Shown: positions 9,194-18,723 of the stretch, piece by piece | How positions within the stretch are numbered: position 1 is the stretch's first letter | How the letters are laid out: each line of letters starts with the position of its first letter | Translations under genes and position numbers: made by a program | Source: Actinomycetes bacterium | GTDB lineage: Bacteria > Actinomycetota > Acidimicrobiia > Acidimicrobiales > Bog-793 | Direction of reading: 5' to 3' | Length of the DNA stretch: 64,000 nucleotides | Assembly: GCA_021796535.1 (NCBI GenBank) | Contig: JAKABW010000002.1 | Span: 134,577-198,576 of the forward strand | Notes under the pieces: model-generated | Told to the model about the DNA's origin: nothing | The model's database searches: none | The model's input: only the letters and a program-made list of their open reading frames with translations

Positions 9194-10002
9194 CGCCTGT
9201 CGGAATATTCGTAGCACTCGGTTCGATTATGATGTCGATGATCATGGATCACGGCAAGCCCACTTCTTTGATCAACATTCCGGCCATGCTCCTTGTTTTC
9301 GGAGGCACGGTGGGCGTATCGATAGCCGGAGTCAGAAAAAAAGATTTCAAACCCATCCGGGGTGCATTTAAAGCGGCTTTGCGGCAAAAGAAGAAAAAGA
9401 CCTGGAACGCTCCCGAGTTCGCCCAACACCTGATGGAGGTCTCCCGTGAGGCAAGAACGGCCGGTTTGTTGGCGCTCGAAAACGGTTTGCCGGAAGCAAA
9501 AAAAGACCCTTTTCTCAAAACGGGCGTGGAACTCATCACCACCACCAGCGATCCGGAACGCGTTCGCTCCGTCTTGGGAGCCGAAATCAACGGTATGAGG
9601 GCCCGCCATAAGGTCGGCATCAAATACTTTCAGGACATGGGCGGTTTTGCCCCGACCATCGGCATTATCGGTACCGTCATGGGTCTTGTCCGGGTGTTGG
9701 GCAACCTCAGTCAGCCGTCCAGCCTGGGTGCGGCCATTGCCAGTGCGTTCACCGCCACCCTGTGGGGAGTCATGAGTGCCAATATATTTTGGATCCCCAT
9801 TTCCAATAAGCTGAAAACCCTTACCGACGACGAAGTGAGAAGGAAAGAACTCGTCATCGAAGGCCTTCTGGCGATCCAGGAAGGTCTGACGGGTCCGCAG
9901 TTGAAAGACAGGTTGGATCCGTTCCTCGCTCCGCGCGAAAGAGACGGGGGCAAAGGGAAAAAGGATAAAAAAGCGGTAAAGCAGGATGAGGCGGCGGCAT
10001 GA
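9190..10002 (+). CDS. motA: MotA, flagellar stator subunit
   Basis: 270 residues with four hydrophobic segments (about 4-22, 31-50, 152-172 and 185-205). The conserved MotA parts are visible: PAMLLVFGGTVGVSIAG, a charged cytoplasmic loop, and GFAPTIGIIGTVMGLVRVLGNLS followed by AIASAFTATLWGVMSANIFWIP. Together with MotB it forms the ion channel that drives rotation through FliG. It overlaps motB by 4 bases. Confidence 0.97.
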   Translation: MTPVGIFVALGSIMMSMIMDHGKPTSLINIPAMLLVFGGTVGVSIAGVRKKDFKPIRGAFKAALRQKKKKTWNAPEFAQHLMEVSREARTAGLLALENGLPEAKKDPFLKTGVELITTTSDPERVRSVLGAEINGMRARHKVGIKYFQDMGGFAPTIGIIGTVMGLVRVLGNLSQPSSLGAAIASAFTATLWGVMSANIFWIPISNKLKTLTDDEVRRKELVIEGLLAIQEGLTGPQLKDRLDPFLAPRERDGGKGKKDKKAVKQDEAAA

Positions 10003-10757
10003 GCGGGCCCCATGCCGGAAGAGCCAGGAAAGACGCCGGCGGAGATGTTGAGGAAGAACATGAAGGCGGCATGGAAAGGTGGCTTCTTACCTATTCCGAT
10101 ATGATCACCCTTTTGCTGGCCCTTTTTATCGTGCTTTACGCTCTTTCCAGTTTGAATAAGGTCAAATATGCCGAATTTGCCAAAGGCCTCAAAACAAGTT
10201 TCAACAACGGCCCCAGCCAGCCCTCTTCTTCAAGGACCGTTACCAGCAAGAAATTGGGAAAACTCAAGATAACCAAAGGGGCTGCTTCCCTTTCTCAACT
10301 CGAGAAACAAATACAGCAGGCTTTAAAAAAGGCAGGACTCATCCATGATGTGAATATTTCCATCCAGGCACGCGGCTTGATAGTTTCTTTGGTGACGGGA
10401 AAGACATTTTATTCAAAAGACTCCGCGGCGCTTTCTCCGGTCGGCGAAAGAGTCGTGAATGTGGCCGGATCCGTGATAGCCAAGCACACGAATCTGGTCA
10501 ACGTGGACGGGTATACGGATAATGAACCGATATTGGGCGGGCCGTATACGAGCAATTGGCAACTCAGTGCCCAACGGGCCGTTGTGGTGGTTTTGGCACT
10601 GCAAAATGAAGCGCATGTCAATCCGACGAGACTTTATGCCGTTGGTTTTGGACAGTACCATCCGATTGTGCCGAATATTTCTCCGGCCAATCAGGCTAAA
10701 AACAGAAGAGTGGAAATAGTTGTATCGCCGCCGGGAAAAAAGGTAGTGCTGCCATGA
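9999..10757 (+). CDS. motB: MotB, flagellar stator subunit
   Basis: 252 residues. A cytoplasmic N-terminus is followed by one membrane helix starting at ERWLLTYSDMITLLLALF. Asp34 in YSDM is the expected ion-binding residue. A periplasmic OmpA-like domain follows, with DGYTDNEP and SAQRAVVVV, which binds peptidoglycan and anchors the stator. The gene overlaps motA before it and fliM after it. No fliL lies between motB and fliM, where many bacteria have it. Confidence 0.97.
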   Translation: MSGPHAGRARKDAGGDVEEEHEGGMERWLLTYSDMITLLLALFIVLYALSSLNKVKYAEFAKGLKTSFNNGPSQPSSSRTVTSKKLGKLKITKGAASLSQLEKQIQQALKKAGLIHDVNISIQARGLIVSLVTGKTFYSKDSAALSPVGERVVNVAGSVIAKHTNLVNVDGYTDNEPILGGPYTSNWQLSAQRAVVVVLALQNEAHVNPTRLYAVGFGQYHPIVPNISPANQAKNRRVEIVVSPPGKKVVLP

Positions 10758-11632
10758 TAACGGTTGTACCGTATGATTTTAGACGGAATGAAACTCTGGA
10801 CAGGCATCAAAGGCGCGCTCTGAATGCCGCCATTGATTTCTTTATTCGTCACGGTTCTGTGAGCATTTCCTCATCTTTGCGCAAAGCCTGTCAGATTACC
10901 CTTGTCGACGTAACGGAGATGACTTGGAAAGACATCACCAACAAACTCGGGGAAAAGCCGTACATGGCGACTTTTGGCGTCGAGCCTTTACAGGGAAGAC
11001 TTTTTGCGGCCATGCCGCTGCAAGACGCCGTCCGGATCATCGACTTTCGCCTGGGCGGCGGCACACTTCCGCCGTTTGAGCGTCACAGCGATCCGACCGA
11101 TACTGATTTGGCAATTTTGGCAAGCGTCATGGAATCTCTGATCGGGGAATTGGGTATCGCTTTTTCCAAACAGGGACTTGTCAAAATCGTTCTGTTGTCT
11201 CAGGAAGCAAGCAGACAGTATTTGCAAATTGCCGGTCAGTTCGAGCTGTTCTTAAAGATCGAAATTGAAATAAACATTTTGGATGAAACAACCGTGCCCC
11301 TCTATCTGATTTTTCCGATCGTTTTGATAAGGGGGATTATCCGCGATCTGCAACTCGGGGTCGACGAGAAAGAAGACGCTGTAAAACTGCTCGACAAAGA
11401 AGTTATTTTAAAGACCCCGATCGATGTATGGTTGGAAATTCCGCCAATTCCGATTACGCCGGAAGCCATAGCGCAACTGTCCCCCGGTGACGTCATACCT
11501 TTTTTCTACCCGGTATCGGCACCGCTTGACATCATGGCGGAAGGCGTGTTGGTGGGAAAAGGCAAACAATACGCGATCGGATCGAAAATAGTGTGTTCCG
11601 TCTCTGAGGAGGTAAATAACAATGACGACTGA
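10754..11632 (+). CDS. fliM: FliM, motor switch protein
   Basis: 292 residues. It starts with YDFRRNETLDRHQRRALNAA, the region joining the CheY-binding N-terminus to the middle domain. The usual EN peptide that binds CheY-P is not obvious at the extreme N-terminus. The middle domain and the C-terminal SpoA domain (LSPGDVIPFFYP, then VLVGKGKQYAIGSKI) are present. The stop overlaps the start of fliN. FliM forms the C ring with FliG and FliN. Confidence 0.93.
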   Translation: MITVVPYDFRRNETLDRHQRRALNAAIDFFIRHGSVSISSSLRKACQITLVDVTEMTWKDITNKLGEKPYMATFGVEPLQGRLFAAMPLQDAVRIIDFRLGGGTLPPFERHSDPTDTDLAILASVMESLIGELGIAFSKQGLVKIVLLSQEASRQYLQIAGQFELFLKIEIEINILDETTVPLYLIFPIVLIRGIIRDLQLGVDEKEDAVKLLDKEVILKTPIDVWLEIPPIPITPEAIAQLSPGDVIPFFYPVSAPLDIMAEGVLVGKGKQYAIGSKIVCSVSEEVNNNDD

Positions 11633-11927
11633 TGCTGTCGAGGAGGCAAAGATCCTGAATGATCAGGATGATATCTGGAGTGCCAGATCTGCTCGGCTAA
11701 AAGACGTGCATCTTATGATAAGTGCCCAAATTGGCCGTACCAAACTTCCCATCAGGTCTGTTTTGGATTTGGCGGTCGGACAAGTCATCGAACTTGACCG
11801 GCAGGTGGGCTCGCCCATCGATATAGTGGCCAACAATGAGATTATTATCGCCAAAGGCGAGGTAGTGGAAGTAAACGGTGAATACGGGGTGCGTATTACG
11901 GAAGTAGTGAACTCCGCGGTAAGCTGA
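11622..11927 (+). CDS. fliN: FliN, motor switch protein
   Basis: 101 residues, essentially one SpoA domain: RSVLDLAVGQVIELDRQVGSPIDIVANNEIIIAKGEVVEVNGEYGVRITEV matches the FliN core closely. The N-terminal extension is short. The ATG chosen overlaps the fliM end by 11 bases and has an AGGAGG site eight bases upstream, so the start is well supported. FliN forms the lower rim of the C ring and helps dock FliH-FliI. Confidence 0.96.
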   Translation: MTTDAVEEAKILNDQDDIWSARSARLKDVHLMISAQIGRTKLPIRSVLDLAVGQVIELDRQVGSPIDIVANNEIIIAKGEVVEVNGEYGVRITEVVNSAVS

Positions 11928-12370
11928 TGTCTACATTCAATCTTTTTCTGCACACATTTTTTGCTTTGGCAATCGTTTTACTTGCCATTGCTCTTTTTTC
12001 TAGATTTATGAAAAAAGGCAGCAAGATCAGATATAAAACTTCTAAGGCTGTGTCAAAGCCATTTTCCATAGAAATTATTAACAGAAAAAATATTACACGG
12101 CACAGCTATTTACTTGTCATACAAATAGACGGGAAATCATTTTTACTTTCCGTCACCCAACAGTCAGTCAATCTGATTTCCGCTCTGGAAGGCAATCTCG
12201 AAGAGCAAACAGCCGTAAGCAGTTTTAACGGAAAAGAATTATCGGATTTATTTGGAAGTACCGATACTGACAGAACTTATGGGTCGCCATGGAAGGCAAC
12301 ACCCAGGCAAACGCCGGTGGCATGGGATGCCTTTATAGAGAGATTGCGTGAAATGACTGTGCGACACTAG
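11927..12370 (+). CDS. fliO: FliO-like membrane protein
   Basis: 147 residues. One N-terminal membrane helix (about residues 6-25, FLHTFFALAIVLLAIALFS) is followed by a basic stretch and a small cytoplasmic domain with SYLLVIQIDGKSFLLSVTQQSVNLISAL. That matches the FliO layout of one helix plus a beta-rich domain containing a G-x-x-x-L-L-x-V motif. FliO helps assemble the FliP complex and is poorly conserved. Position before fliP supports the name. Its codon use is more AT-rich than its neighbours. Confidence 0.82.
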   Translation: MSTFNLFLHTFFALAIVLLAIALFSRFMKKGSKIRYKTSKAVSKPFSIEIINRKNITRHSYLLVIQIDGKSFLLSVTQQSVNLISALEGNLEEQTAVSSFNGKELSDLFGSTDTDRTYGSPWKATPRQTPVAWDAFIERLREMTVRH

Positions 12371-12525
12371 GAGAAAAGCAGTCGCTGCGCAAAAAAATTC
12401 TTGGAGACTTCGTTGCAGAAACAAATTCGCCTCTTCTGCTGCACAGCTGATCAATTTATTATAAAGCAAGACGGAAAAAAATTCTTTTTTGTTTTCTGCT
12501 CTGATTTTGCCGGAAGCCCGACAAA

Positions 12526-13212
12526 ATGAGTGCTCATCTTTTGGCATCCGCTTCCCCCAGCGTAAATATAAATCTCAACGGGCTCCGTTCCCCTTCCAGT
12601 GCCCTTGTCATTCTGATTGCCCTGACGCTTTTATCGATAGCGCCTTCTCTCCTGATACTGCTGACGGGTTTTACCAGAATTTTTATCGTTCTCGGCCTGA
12701 CACGAAACGCATTGGGCCTGCAAAATACTCCCCCCAACCAGGTAATAGCCGGTCTTGCTCTTTTTATAGCTTTGGCAATCATGTCGCCGGTTCTGAGCCA
12801 GATAAACTCGGTGGCCGTTCAGCCGTATTTGCACGGCAAAATAAATGCGACGCAAGCCATTGACAAGGGAGAGGTCCCCTTGAAGACCTGGATGCTCAAG
12901 CAAACCAGGGATACGGAACTGTCCATGTTTGCCAACTCGAATCACGAGTCCATCAGGCACCCGATGAGCCTGCCCATGACAGTGGTGATTCCGGCTTTTG
13001 TGCTCTCCGAAGTGCAAACGGCTTTTATTATAGGCTTTGTCATTTTCCTGCCGTTTATGATAATAGACCTGGTGGTTGCTTCCGTACTGATGTCGATGGG
13101 TATGTTTATGCTGCCACCCACCTTGGTGTCTTTGCCTTTTAAGATCTTATTATTTGTATTGGTAGACGGCTGGTCCCTCGTCGTCCATTCTCTGTTGGTG
13201 AGTTTTCATTAA
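12526..13212 (+). CDS. fliP: FliP, flagellar export gate protein
   Basis: 228 residues. Family hallmarks are FTRIFIVLGLTRNALGLQNTPPNQV and the C-terminal block PAFVLSEVQTAFIIGFVIFLPFMIIDLVVASVLMSMGM. Four membrane segments are apparent. A separate cleaved signal peptide, seen in proteobacterial FliP, is not clear. The 155-base gap after fliO holds no gene that I can see. FliP forms the core pentamer of the export gate with FliQ and FliR. Confidence 0.97.
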   Translation: MSAHLLASASPSVNINLNGLRSPSSALVILIALTLLSIAPSLLILLTGFTRIFIVLGLTRNALGLQNTPPNQVIAGLALFIALAIMSPVLSQINSVAVQPYLHGKINATQAIDKGEVPLKTWMLKQTRDTELSMFANSNHESIRHPMSLPMTVVIPAFVLSEVQTAFIIGFVIFLPFMIIDLVVASVLMSMGMFMLPPTLVSLPFKILLFVLVDGWSLVVHSLLVSFH

Positions 13213-13215
13213 GTC

Positions 13216-13488
13216 ATGACTTCCGCCACCACCGTTACCCTGGTAGGACAGGCCATAGTACTCATTGCCGAGTTGTCGGGACCGATTCTGATCGGCACTC
13301 TGGTGGTCGGTCTTGTCATATCCCTTTTTCAAGCCGTCACATCCATTCAGGAGTTTACGCTTACTTTTCTTCCGAAGCTGCTCGTGGTGGCGCTGATACT
13401 GGCATTGTCGGGACATTGGATGATAACAGAAATTACGGACTACACCACTCAGTTATTTTCCCTGATACCAAAATTGATATCGGGATAA
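13216..13488 (+). CDS. fliQ: FliQ, flagellar export gate protein
   Basis: 90 residues with two long membrane helices. The FliQ signature is visible as VGLVISLFQAVTSIQEFTLTFLPKLL. The length equals the family norm (about 89). The stop codon overlaps the first base of the fliR start. Confidence 0.97.
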   Translation: MTSATTVTLVGQAIVLIAELSGPILIGTLVVGLVISLFQAVTSIQEFTLTFLPKLLVVALILALSGHWMITEITDYTTQLFSLIPKLISG

Positions 13489-14249
13489 TGATCCATATTC
13501 CGCTTGTCGACGTAATAGCATATTTTTTGGGCTTTGTGCGGGCCACGGCTTTTTTGTTTGCGTGTCCGCCTTTTACGACCTCAGCCATTCCTTTCCAGGC
13601 AAAAGTCGGCATTGCCTCAGGTCTTTCTTTGGCGGCTCTGCCAGGAATAAGTCACGAATCATTAATTACCTCGACGCCGGCATTGGTGGGATCTTTGGCC
13701 CTGCAGGCTTTACTGGGATTTTTGATAGGCTTTGTCGTACAACTTTTTATAGGGGCGATTCAAGCTGCCGGGGCGGTCATCGATCAATTTTCCGGCCTGA
13801 ATCTTCCGCCCTCCATCGATCCCCTGAGTATGGATCAGGCCCCTTTGATATCAAAAACATACGAGTGGGTCGTCACGGTACTTTTCTTTTCCACCGGTGC
13901 GTATGTTTTGGTGTTCCAGGGGTTTGAAAGAAGCTTTTCCGTCTTTGGGGCCACCTTGCCCCTTTCCTATTTCAGGAATATCTCGTCGCTTTTTGTTTCC
14001 GACATGGTCAGGTTTTTTGCCGCCAGCATAGAGATAGCGGCTCCTTTGGTTGCCGTAGTATTTGCGGCTCAGGTGCTGCTCGGCTTGTTGGCCAAATCTG
14101 CCCCTCAGGCAAATGTGTACGCCCTCGGCTTTCCTTTGCAGCTGCTGGTGGTGGTGTTTACACTCTCTTTGGCCGTTTTGGCTCTGCCAAACGATGTCAT
14201 ATCTCTTACGCAAAAGGTTGCTTCACAGTTGTTCGGGGGAGGTCCGTAA
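13488..14249 (+). CDS. fliR: FliR, flagellar export gate protein
   Basis: 253 residues from the ATG that overlaps the fliQ stop. An upstream ATG at 13416 lies inside fliQ and would add a hydrophilic, unconserved N-terminus, so it was rejected. Several membrane helices are present. The segment QAAGAVIDQFSGLNLPPSIDP corresponds to the conserved FliR loop near the gate. The stop overlaps the flhB start. Confidence 0.95.
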   Translation: MIHIPLVDVIAYFLGFVRATAFLFACPPFTTSAIPFQAKVGIASGLSLAALPGISHESLITSTPALVGSLALQALLGFLIGFVVQLFIGAIQAAGAVIDQFSGLNLPPSIDPLSMDQAPLISKTYEWVVTVLFFSTGAYVLVFQGFERSFSVFGATLPLSYFRNISSLFVSDMVRFFAASIEIAAPLVAVVFAAQVLLGLLAKSAPQANVYALGFPLQLLVVVFTLSLAVLALPNDVISLTQKVASQLFGGGP

Positions 14250-15340
14250 TGGCCGACAAAGGGCAGAAAACAGAACAGCCTACCCCAAAGCGCCTCAAAG
14301 AAGCCCACAAAGAAGGCAGATTTGCCAAATCACCGGACTTGGGTTCGTGGCTGAGTCTTACGATACTGATTTTTCTTTTGCCGACTCTTGCCGGGAGAGC
14401 AGCCGCCCGGATTATAGATTTTTTGACATCCGCTTTTTCTACCATGGGAAATGCAGCGCCGATGCAGACAGTGGGGATTTTGGGCAAGGGGCTTTATACT
14501 GTTTTGGAGGCCGTCATTCTGCCGGTTTCCCTGATAGGTGTGGTGGGCATCGTTTCTTCCCTGGCGCAGACAAAAATGAAATTGTCTCCGGGTGCCCTCG
14601 GATTTAAGTGGAGAAAAGTTTCCCCACTTGCCGGAATCAAAAAAATATTTTCTCCTTCCGGACTCTGGGAGTTGGTAAAAAACGTGATCAGACTGATGCT
14701 CCTTTTGGGGATCGGTTACGAGACCATGCACGTTATTGCGGTGCAGATCTTGACGCCAAACAACTCCAACTTGGCATCCACTCTCGACCATACTTCCGGG
14801 ATGCTTCTCGGCGCGCTGAGGGCGTTGTCCCTTACCGCCTTTCTTTTGGCGGCATTTGACTACATGTTTCAGCGCCGGCGTCACAACCAGTCAATGAAAA
14901 TGACAAAAGAAGAAGTAAGAAGGGAAATGCGCGAACAGGAAGGTTCCCCAGAGGTAAAAAGAGCCCTCCGCAAACGGAGACGGCGCGTGTCCAGGTTGCA
15001 GTTGTTGGCGGCGCTAAAAGAAACAAATGTGGTGGTGGTGAACCCCACTCACTTTGCGGTTGCCCTTCGCTACGATAAAGCAAAAGACAAAGCCCCGAAA
15101 GTATTGAGCAAAGGGGAAGACGAAGATGCTCTGGCCATACGTTACGAAGCCATCAGACTTCACATACCTATTGTTGAAAATCCGCCTTTGGCCAGGATAC
15201 TTTATGATACCTGTGAGATAAATGACGAAGTGACAGTGGAGCTTTATCAAAGGGTGGCCAAACTGTTTGCTTTTGTCTACTCCCTCTCCCCCACGGCAAG
15301 GCAATTGATAGACATACACAAAATGGCCTATTCGCAGTGA
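14249..15340 (+). CDS. flhB: FlhB, export gate and substrate-specificity switch
   Basis: 363 residues. The N-terminus (DKGQKTEQPTPKRLKEAHKEGRFAKSPDL) is diagnostic for FlhB. Four membrane segments follow, then the linker KEEVRREMREQEG and the autocleavage motif NPTH with Asn265. The protein cuts itself there to switch export from hook to filament substrates. It is followed by flhA after 133 bases with a fresh ribosome site. Confidence 0.98.
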   Translation: MADKGQKTEQPTPKRLKEAHKEGRFAKSPDLGSWLSLTILIFLLPTLAGRAAARIIDFLTSAFSTMGNAAPMQTVGILGKGLYTVLEAVILPVSLIGVVGIVSSLAQTKMKLSPGALGFKWRKVSPLAGIKKIFSPSGLWELVKNVIRLMLLLGIGYETMHVIAVQILTPNNSNLASTLDHTSGMLLGALRALSLTAFLLAAFDYMFQRRRHNQSMKMTKEEVRREMREQEGSPEVKRALRKRRRRVSRLQLLAALKETNVVVVNPTHFAVALRYDKAKDKAPKVLSKGEDEDALAIRYEAIRLHIPIVENPPLARILYDTCEINDEVTVELYQRVAKLFAFVYSLSPTARQLIDIHKMAYSQ

Positions 15341-15473
15341 AGAGGAAAATTTTTTCCGATATCTGCCTTCATTGCGGCAAACTTTGGAAATAACGGTTCG
15401 TTATATACTAAGAGCCAGGATGGCGCGTTTGTAAGTCAAGGATCGACTTGGAATGTACTTACAGGAGCGACCG

Positions 15474-17558
15474 TTGGCTGATGCTACCAAACCTTCTTCT
15501 CTGGCAAAGAATGTGACATCCTTCAAACTTCTTGCCGTACCATTGGCAGTTGTTCTGGTGGTCGTTATGTTGGTCGTTCCCCTTCCGAGTTTTATTCTTG
15601 ACATTCTTATTACTATCAATATCACTGCCGCAATGCTGGTTTTGCTTACGGCAATGAACGTAAAAAAGCCTTTGGAGTTTTCTGTTTTTCCCACCCTGTT
15701 GCTCATGCTTACGGTATTTCGCCTGGCCCTGAACGTAAGTGCCACCCGGCTGGTGCTTCTGCACGCGTATGCCGGAGTTGTCATTCAAAGTTTCGGACAT
15801 TTTGTCATAGGCGGTTCGGTCCTCGTCGGGCTGGTTGTTTTCCTGATTTTAATTATCATTCAATTTGTTGTCATCACAAGCGGATCCGGAAGAGTGGCGG
15901 AAGTGGCGGCCCGCTTTACTCTCGATGCCATGCCCGGCAAACAAATGGCCGTCGACGGTGAACTGGCCAGCCAGCTGATTACGGCGGAACAGGCAAAGCA
16001 GCGCCGGCAGGAAATATCCGAGGAAGCCGATTTCTACGGCGCCATGGACGGAGCTTCAAAATTTGTGCGCGGGGATGCCATAGCGGCCATAGTCATTACC
16101 CTGATCAATCTCCTCGGCGGATTTGCCGTCGGGGTGGTGCAACACCACGACGCCTTTTCAAAGGCAGTTTCCACTTATTCCACGCTTTCCGTGGGAGACG
16201 GGTTGGTCAGCCAGATTCCGGCTCTGCTGCTGTCTTTGTCAACCGGCATCATAGTTACGAGAGCCGCCGGGGAAGATGATTTCGGCGGCAATGTTTTGTC
16301 GCAGCTCTCCCGTTACCGCCGGGTCGTGAGAACGGCGGCCGCCGTAATTTTTATTTTGGGTCTTTTGCCGGGACTCCCCAAAGTGCCATTTTTGTTGGTG
16401 GGTGCGGTTTTGTTTGTGCTCGCTTCCAGACTTCCCGGAGACATCACGGAGCCGGAAGAGGTTGTCACGGAAACCCTTCTTCCCCCGCCGCCTTCCCCGG
16501 ATGCCCCGGCGCAGCTGGCAAAAGAGGCAAAAGTCATGCCGCTTGAGTTGGAGCTCGGACTTGACGTTATCGATCTTGTGGATCCGCGAAAGCGCGGCGA
16601 TTTGTTGGAAAGGGTCAAAGGTTTGCGGCGGGCCCTGGCGCACGAATTGGGAATAGTAATACCGCCCATTCATGCCAAAGACAACGATCAACTCGCCCCC
16701 ACCCATTATGCCTTTAGGATACACGGAGTACAGGTGGCCGAGGGCGAAGCGCCCCCCGGTTTGCTGCTTGCCGTCGGAGACGGTTTGGAACACTTGGACG
16801 GCATAGAAACCCGCGATCCCGCCTACGGCGGCAGGGCGAAGTGGATATCCCCGGAACTGCGCTACAGGGCCACCGTGACGGGAGCCACGGTCGTCGAACG
16901 CTCGGCGGTCGTCACCACCCATTTGGCGGAAGTCATAAGGAAATACGCCGGAGAACTCCTCACGCGACAGGATGTCAAACTGCTTCTCGACTCCGTCAAG
17001 ACGGAACATCCCGTGGCCATTGAAGAGATGGCTGCGGCAAACATAACGCTCGGACACATTCAAAACGTTTTGCGGAACCTTCTGGACGAACAGATTCCCG
17101 TCAAAGACCTGGTAAGAATTATCGAAGCCGTCACCGATCAGGCCGTTACCCAGGTGCGGGACATGGACAGCCTTACCGAAGCCGCCAGAATGGTTCTCGG
17201 TCCTCAGATAACGGCTCTGTACGCCCGCAACTCCGTCGTTAACGCCATTGTCTTGGAGCCGGTTATCGAACAGGAGTTGCTGTCGCGTCTGCAGGTGACA
17301 GACCGCGGAAGATATTTGGGCAACTCTGCGGAAGAGTTGGAGCAGTTGATAAATCTCATCCAAAGTACTTATCTTTCGGCGGAAAATTCCGGGAAAACAC
17401 CGGTGCTGATCTGTTCCAGTTACATACGTCCCGCGCTTCGCAGACTTCTTTACACAAGATTGCCGAATTTGAAAATTATTTCGGCCGTAGAAGTGGCTTC
17501 AACAGCAAAAATTAACACGATAGGAGTGGTATATCATGCAGCAACTGCTAAGGTTTGA
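15474..17558 (+). CDS. flhA: FlhA, flagellar export gate protein
   Basis: Sequence from ADATKPSS onward fits FlhA: eight hydrophobic segments, then the cytoplasmic domain. The FHIPEP-type segment is visible at GRVAEVAARFTLDAMPGKQMAVDGEL, with SEEADFYGAMDGASKFVRGDAIA. I chose the TTG at 15474 because AGGAG lies six bases upstream. An in-frame ATG at 15453 has no ribosome site and would add seven residues. Length is about 694, matching the family. FlhA docks export chaperones. Its end overlaps the next start by 23 bases. Confidence 0.97.
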   Translation: MADATKPSSLAKNVTSFKLLAVPLAVVLVVVMLVVPLPSFILDILITINITAAMLVLLTAMNVKKPLEFSVFPTLLLMLTVFRLALNVSATRLVLLHAYAGVVIQSFGHFVIGGSVLVGLVVFLILIIIQFVVITSGSGRVAEVAARFTLDAMPGKQMAVDGELASQLITAEQAKQRRQEISEEADFYGAMDGASKFVRGDAIAAIVITLINLLGGFAVGVVQHHDAFSKAVSTYSTLSVGDGLVSQIPALLLSLSTGIIVTRAAGEDDFGGNVLSQLSRYRRVVRTAAAVIFILGLLPGLPKVPFLLVGAVLFVLASRLPGDITEPEEVVTETLLPPPPSPDAPAQLAKEAKVMPLELELGLDVIDLVDPRKRGDLLERVKGLRRALAHELGIVIPPIHAKDNDQLAPTHYAFRIHGVQVAEGEAPPGLLLAVGDGLEHLDGIETRDPAYGGRAKWISPELRYRATVTGATVVERSAVVTTHLAEVIRKYAGELLTRQDVKLLLDSVKTEHPVAIEEMAAANITLGHIQNVLRNLLDEQIPVKDLVRIIEAVTDQAVTQVRDMDSLTEAARMVLGPQITALYARNSVVNAIVLEPVIEQELLSRLQVTDRGRYLGNSAEELEQLINLIQSTYLSAENSGKTPVLICSSYIRPALRRLLYTRLPNLKIISAVEVASTAKINTIGVVYHAATAKV

Positions 17559-18723
17559 AGGTTCCTCCCTGGAAGAAGCCAGGAAAAATGTCGTATCGGC
17601 TACCGGCAAAGACGTAGACGAACTGGAAGTAAAACGACACGGCCGCGAACTTTACGGCGGTCTGTTCGGCTTTTTCCAGAAAACGCGTTACGTTATCGAA
17701 GTGTCGCCGTACGAAGAAAAATCCCGAATATCCAACCCCCTTAACGCTTATTCCGCACCGGGCAATGCCGTTGTCGACGGAGGCCATACCCTTCAGCCGA
17801 AGAACCCAAATCTAAAAAGTCTGGATCAGATGGCGGAGACAACCTCAGATTCGGTAGAGGTTAATTTTGATCATGAGCTGCAAATGGTTTTACAAGATGC
17901 AAATATACTGGTAAAAAATAGTAACTATGACAAAGGAGAATATGCAATGGCACCAATTGCCGATACGGTAGATAAATTTAATGACTACGGATTATATAGA
18001 AATACCGAGCATACTTTTACACCCGCTGCGGTATTGACAGAGGAAAATCTGAGTCCCGTCCAAAAAGAAATCGCCGTCTCTCTCAACCCGTTATTGAGAG
18101 AGACCGCCCCTCTTTCACGGGACACTCTTTACGAACTTTTGCGGCTGGATAGCCTGAATGACAAATTCGGGACGGAAGTCACCTCTCTTTTGGCCAAACT
18201 CAAGACTCCTCCCCCGCTGCCCATCAAGGGCTCTTTTATCCTGGGAATTATAGGTGAGATGGAGCTGGCTTTGAAGTCGTATGAAATCTTCCGTGCTTCT
18301 TATGGGGAAAATGTCGACCTGGTTGTCATGAGCGACCGGACCGCTGCCAAAAACTCCGTCGCGCTGAGGGCAAAGTCCGCTCACGAATTGGGTGAGATCG
18401 TGATGGAAAAGCGCCTTGCTCAGCAAAAAACGGTTGTGGTGTTCGATCAAAAATCATACCTGGATACTCTGCAAAAATCCATCATGGTTTCCGTTCCGGA
18501 TCCTCTTTGGGCCGCGGTTGATTCTTCCACCGACCAAAATCAAATAAATGCCTTGGACCTCTGTGTGAACGGGATAGACGCGCTGATGCTTTACGACATC
18601 GCTTTGGCCGACAACCCTCTCCGCTTTTTGGACGGGAAATGGCCGGTTGCCTTTGTCGACGGGTGGACGGCCTCCCGGGCGGCCGTTTTGACAAAGCTCC
18701 TGGAGGCCGCTGAGAGGAAATGA
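17536..18723 (+). CDS. FlhF-like protein lacking the GTPase P-loop
   Basis: 395 residues in the flhF position directly after flhA. The N-terminus (RFEGSSLEEARKNVVSATGKDVDELEV) resembles the basic N-terminal part of FlhF and the Jag N-domain. The last 170 residues look like the NG domain of FlhF, ending in VAFVDGWTASRAAVLTKLLEAAE. The expected P-loop position reads ILGIIGEMELALKS instead of G-x-T-G-x-G-K-T-T, so GTP binding is probably lost. ATG with AGGAG upstream supports the start. It could regulate flagellar placement as a degenerate FlhF, but this is inference. Confidence 0.6.
   Translation: MQQLLRFEGSSLEEARKNVVSATGKDVDELEVKRHGRELYGGLFGFFQKTRYVIEVSPYEEKSRISNPLNAYSAPGNAVVDGGHTLQPKNPNLKSLDQMAETTSDSVEVNFDHELQMVLQDANILVKNSNYDKGEYAMAPIADTVDKFNDYGLYRNTEHTFTPAAVLTEENLSPVQKEIAVSLNPLLRETAPLSRDTLYELLRLDSLNDKFGTEVTSLLAKLKTPPPLPIKGSFILGIIGEMELALKSYEIFRASYGENVDLVVMSDRTAAKNSVALRAKSAHELGEIVMEKRLAQQKTVVVFDQKSYLDTLQKSIMVSVPDPLWAAVDSSTDQNQINALDLCVNGIDALMLYDIALADNPLRFLDGKWPVAFVDGWTASRAAVLTKLLEAAERK

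Noticed and set aside
13416..13487. Longer start for fliR inside fliQ
   Set aside because: The extra 24 residues are the fliQ coding region in another frame and are hydrophilic. The ATG at 13488 gives the normal N-terminus.
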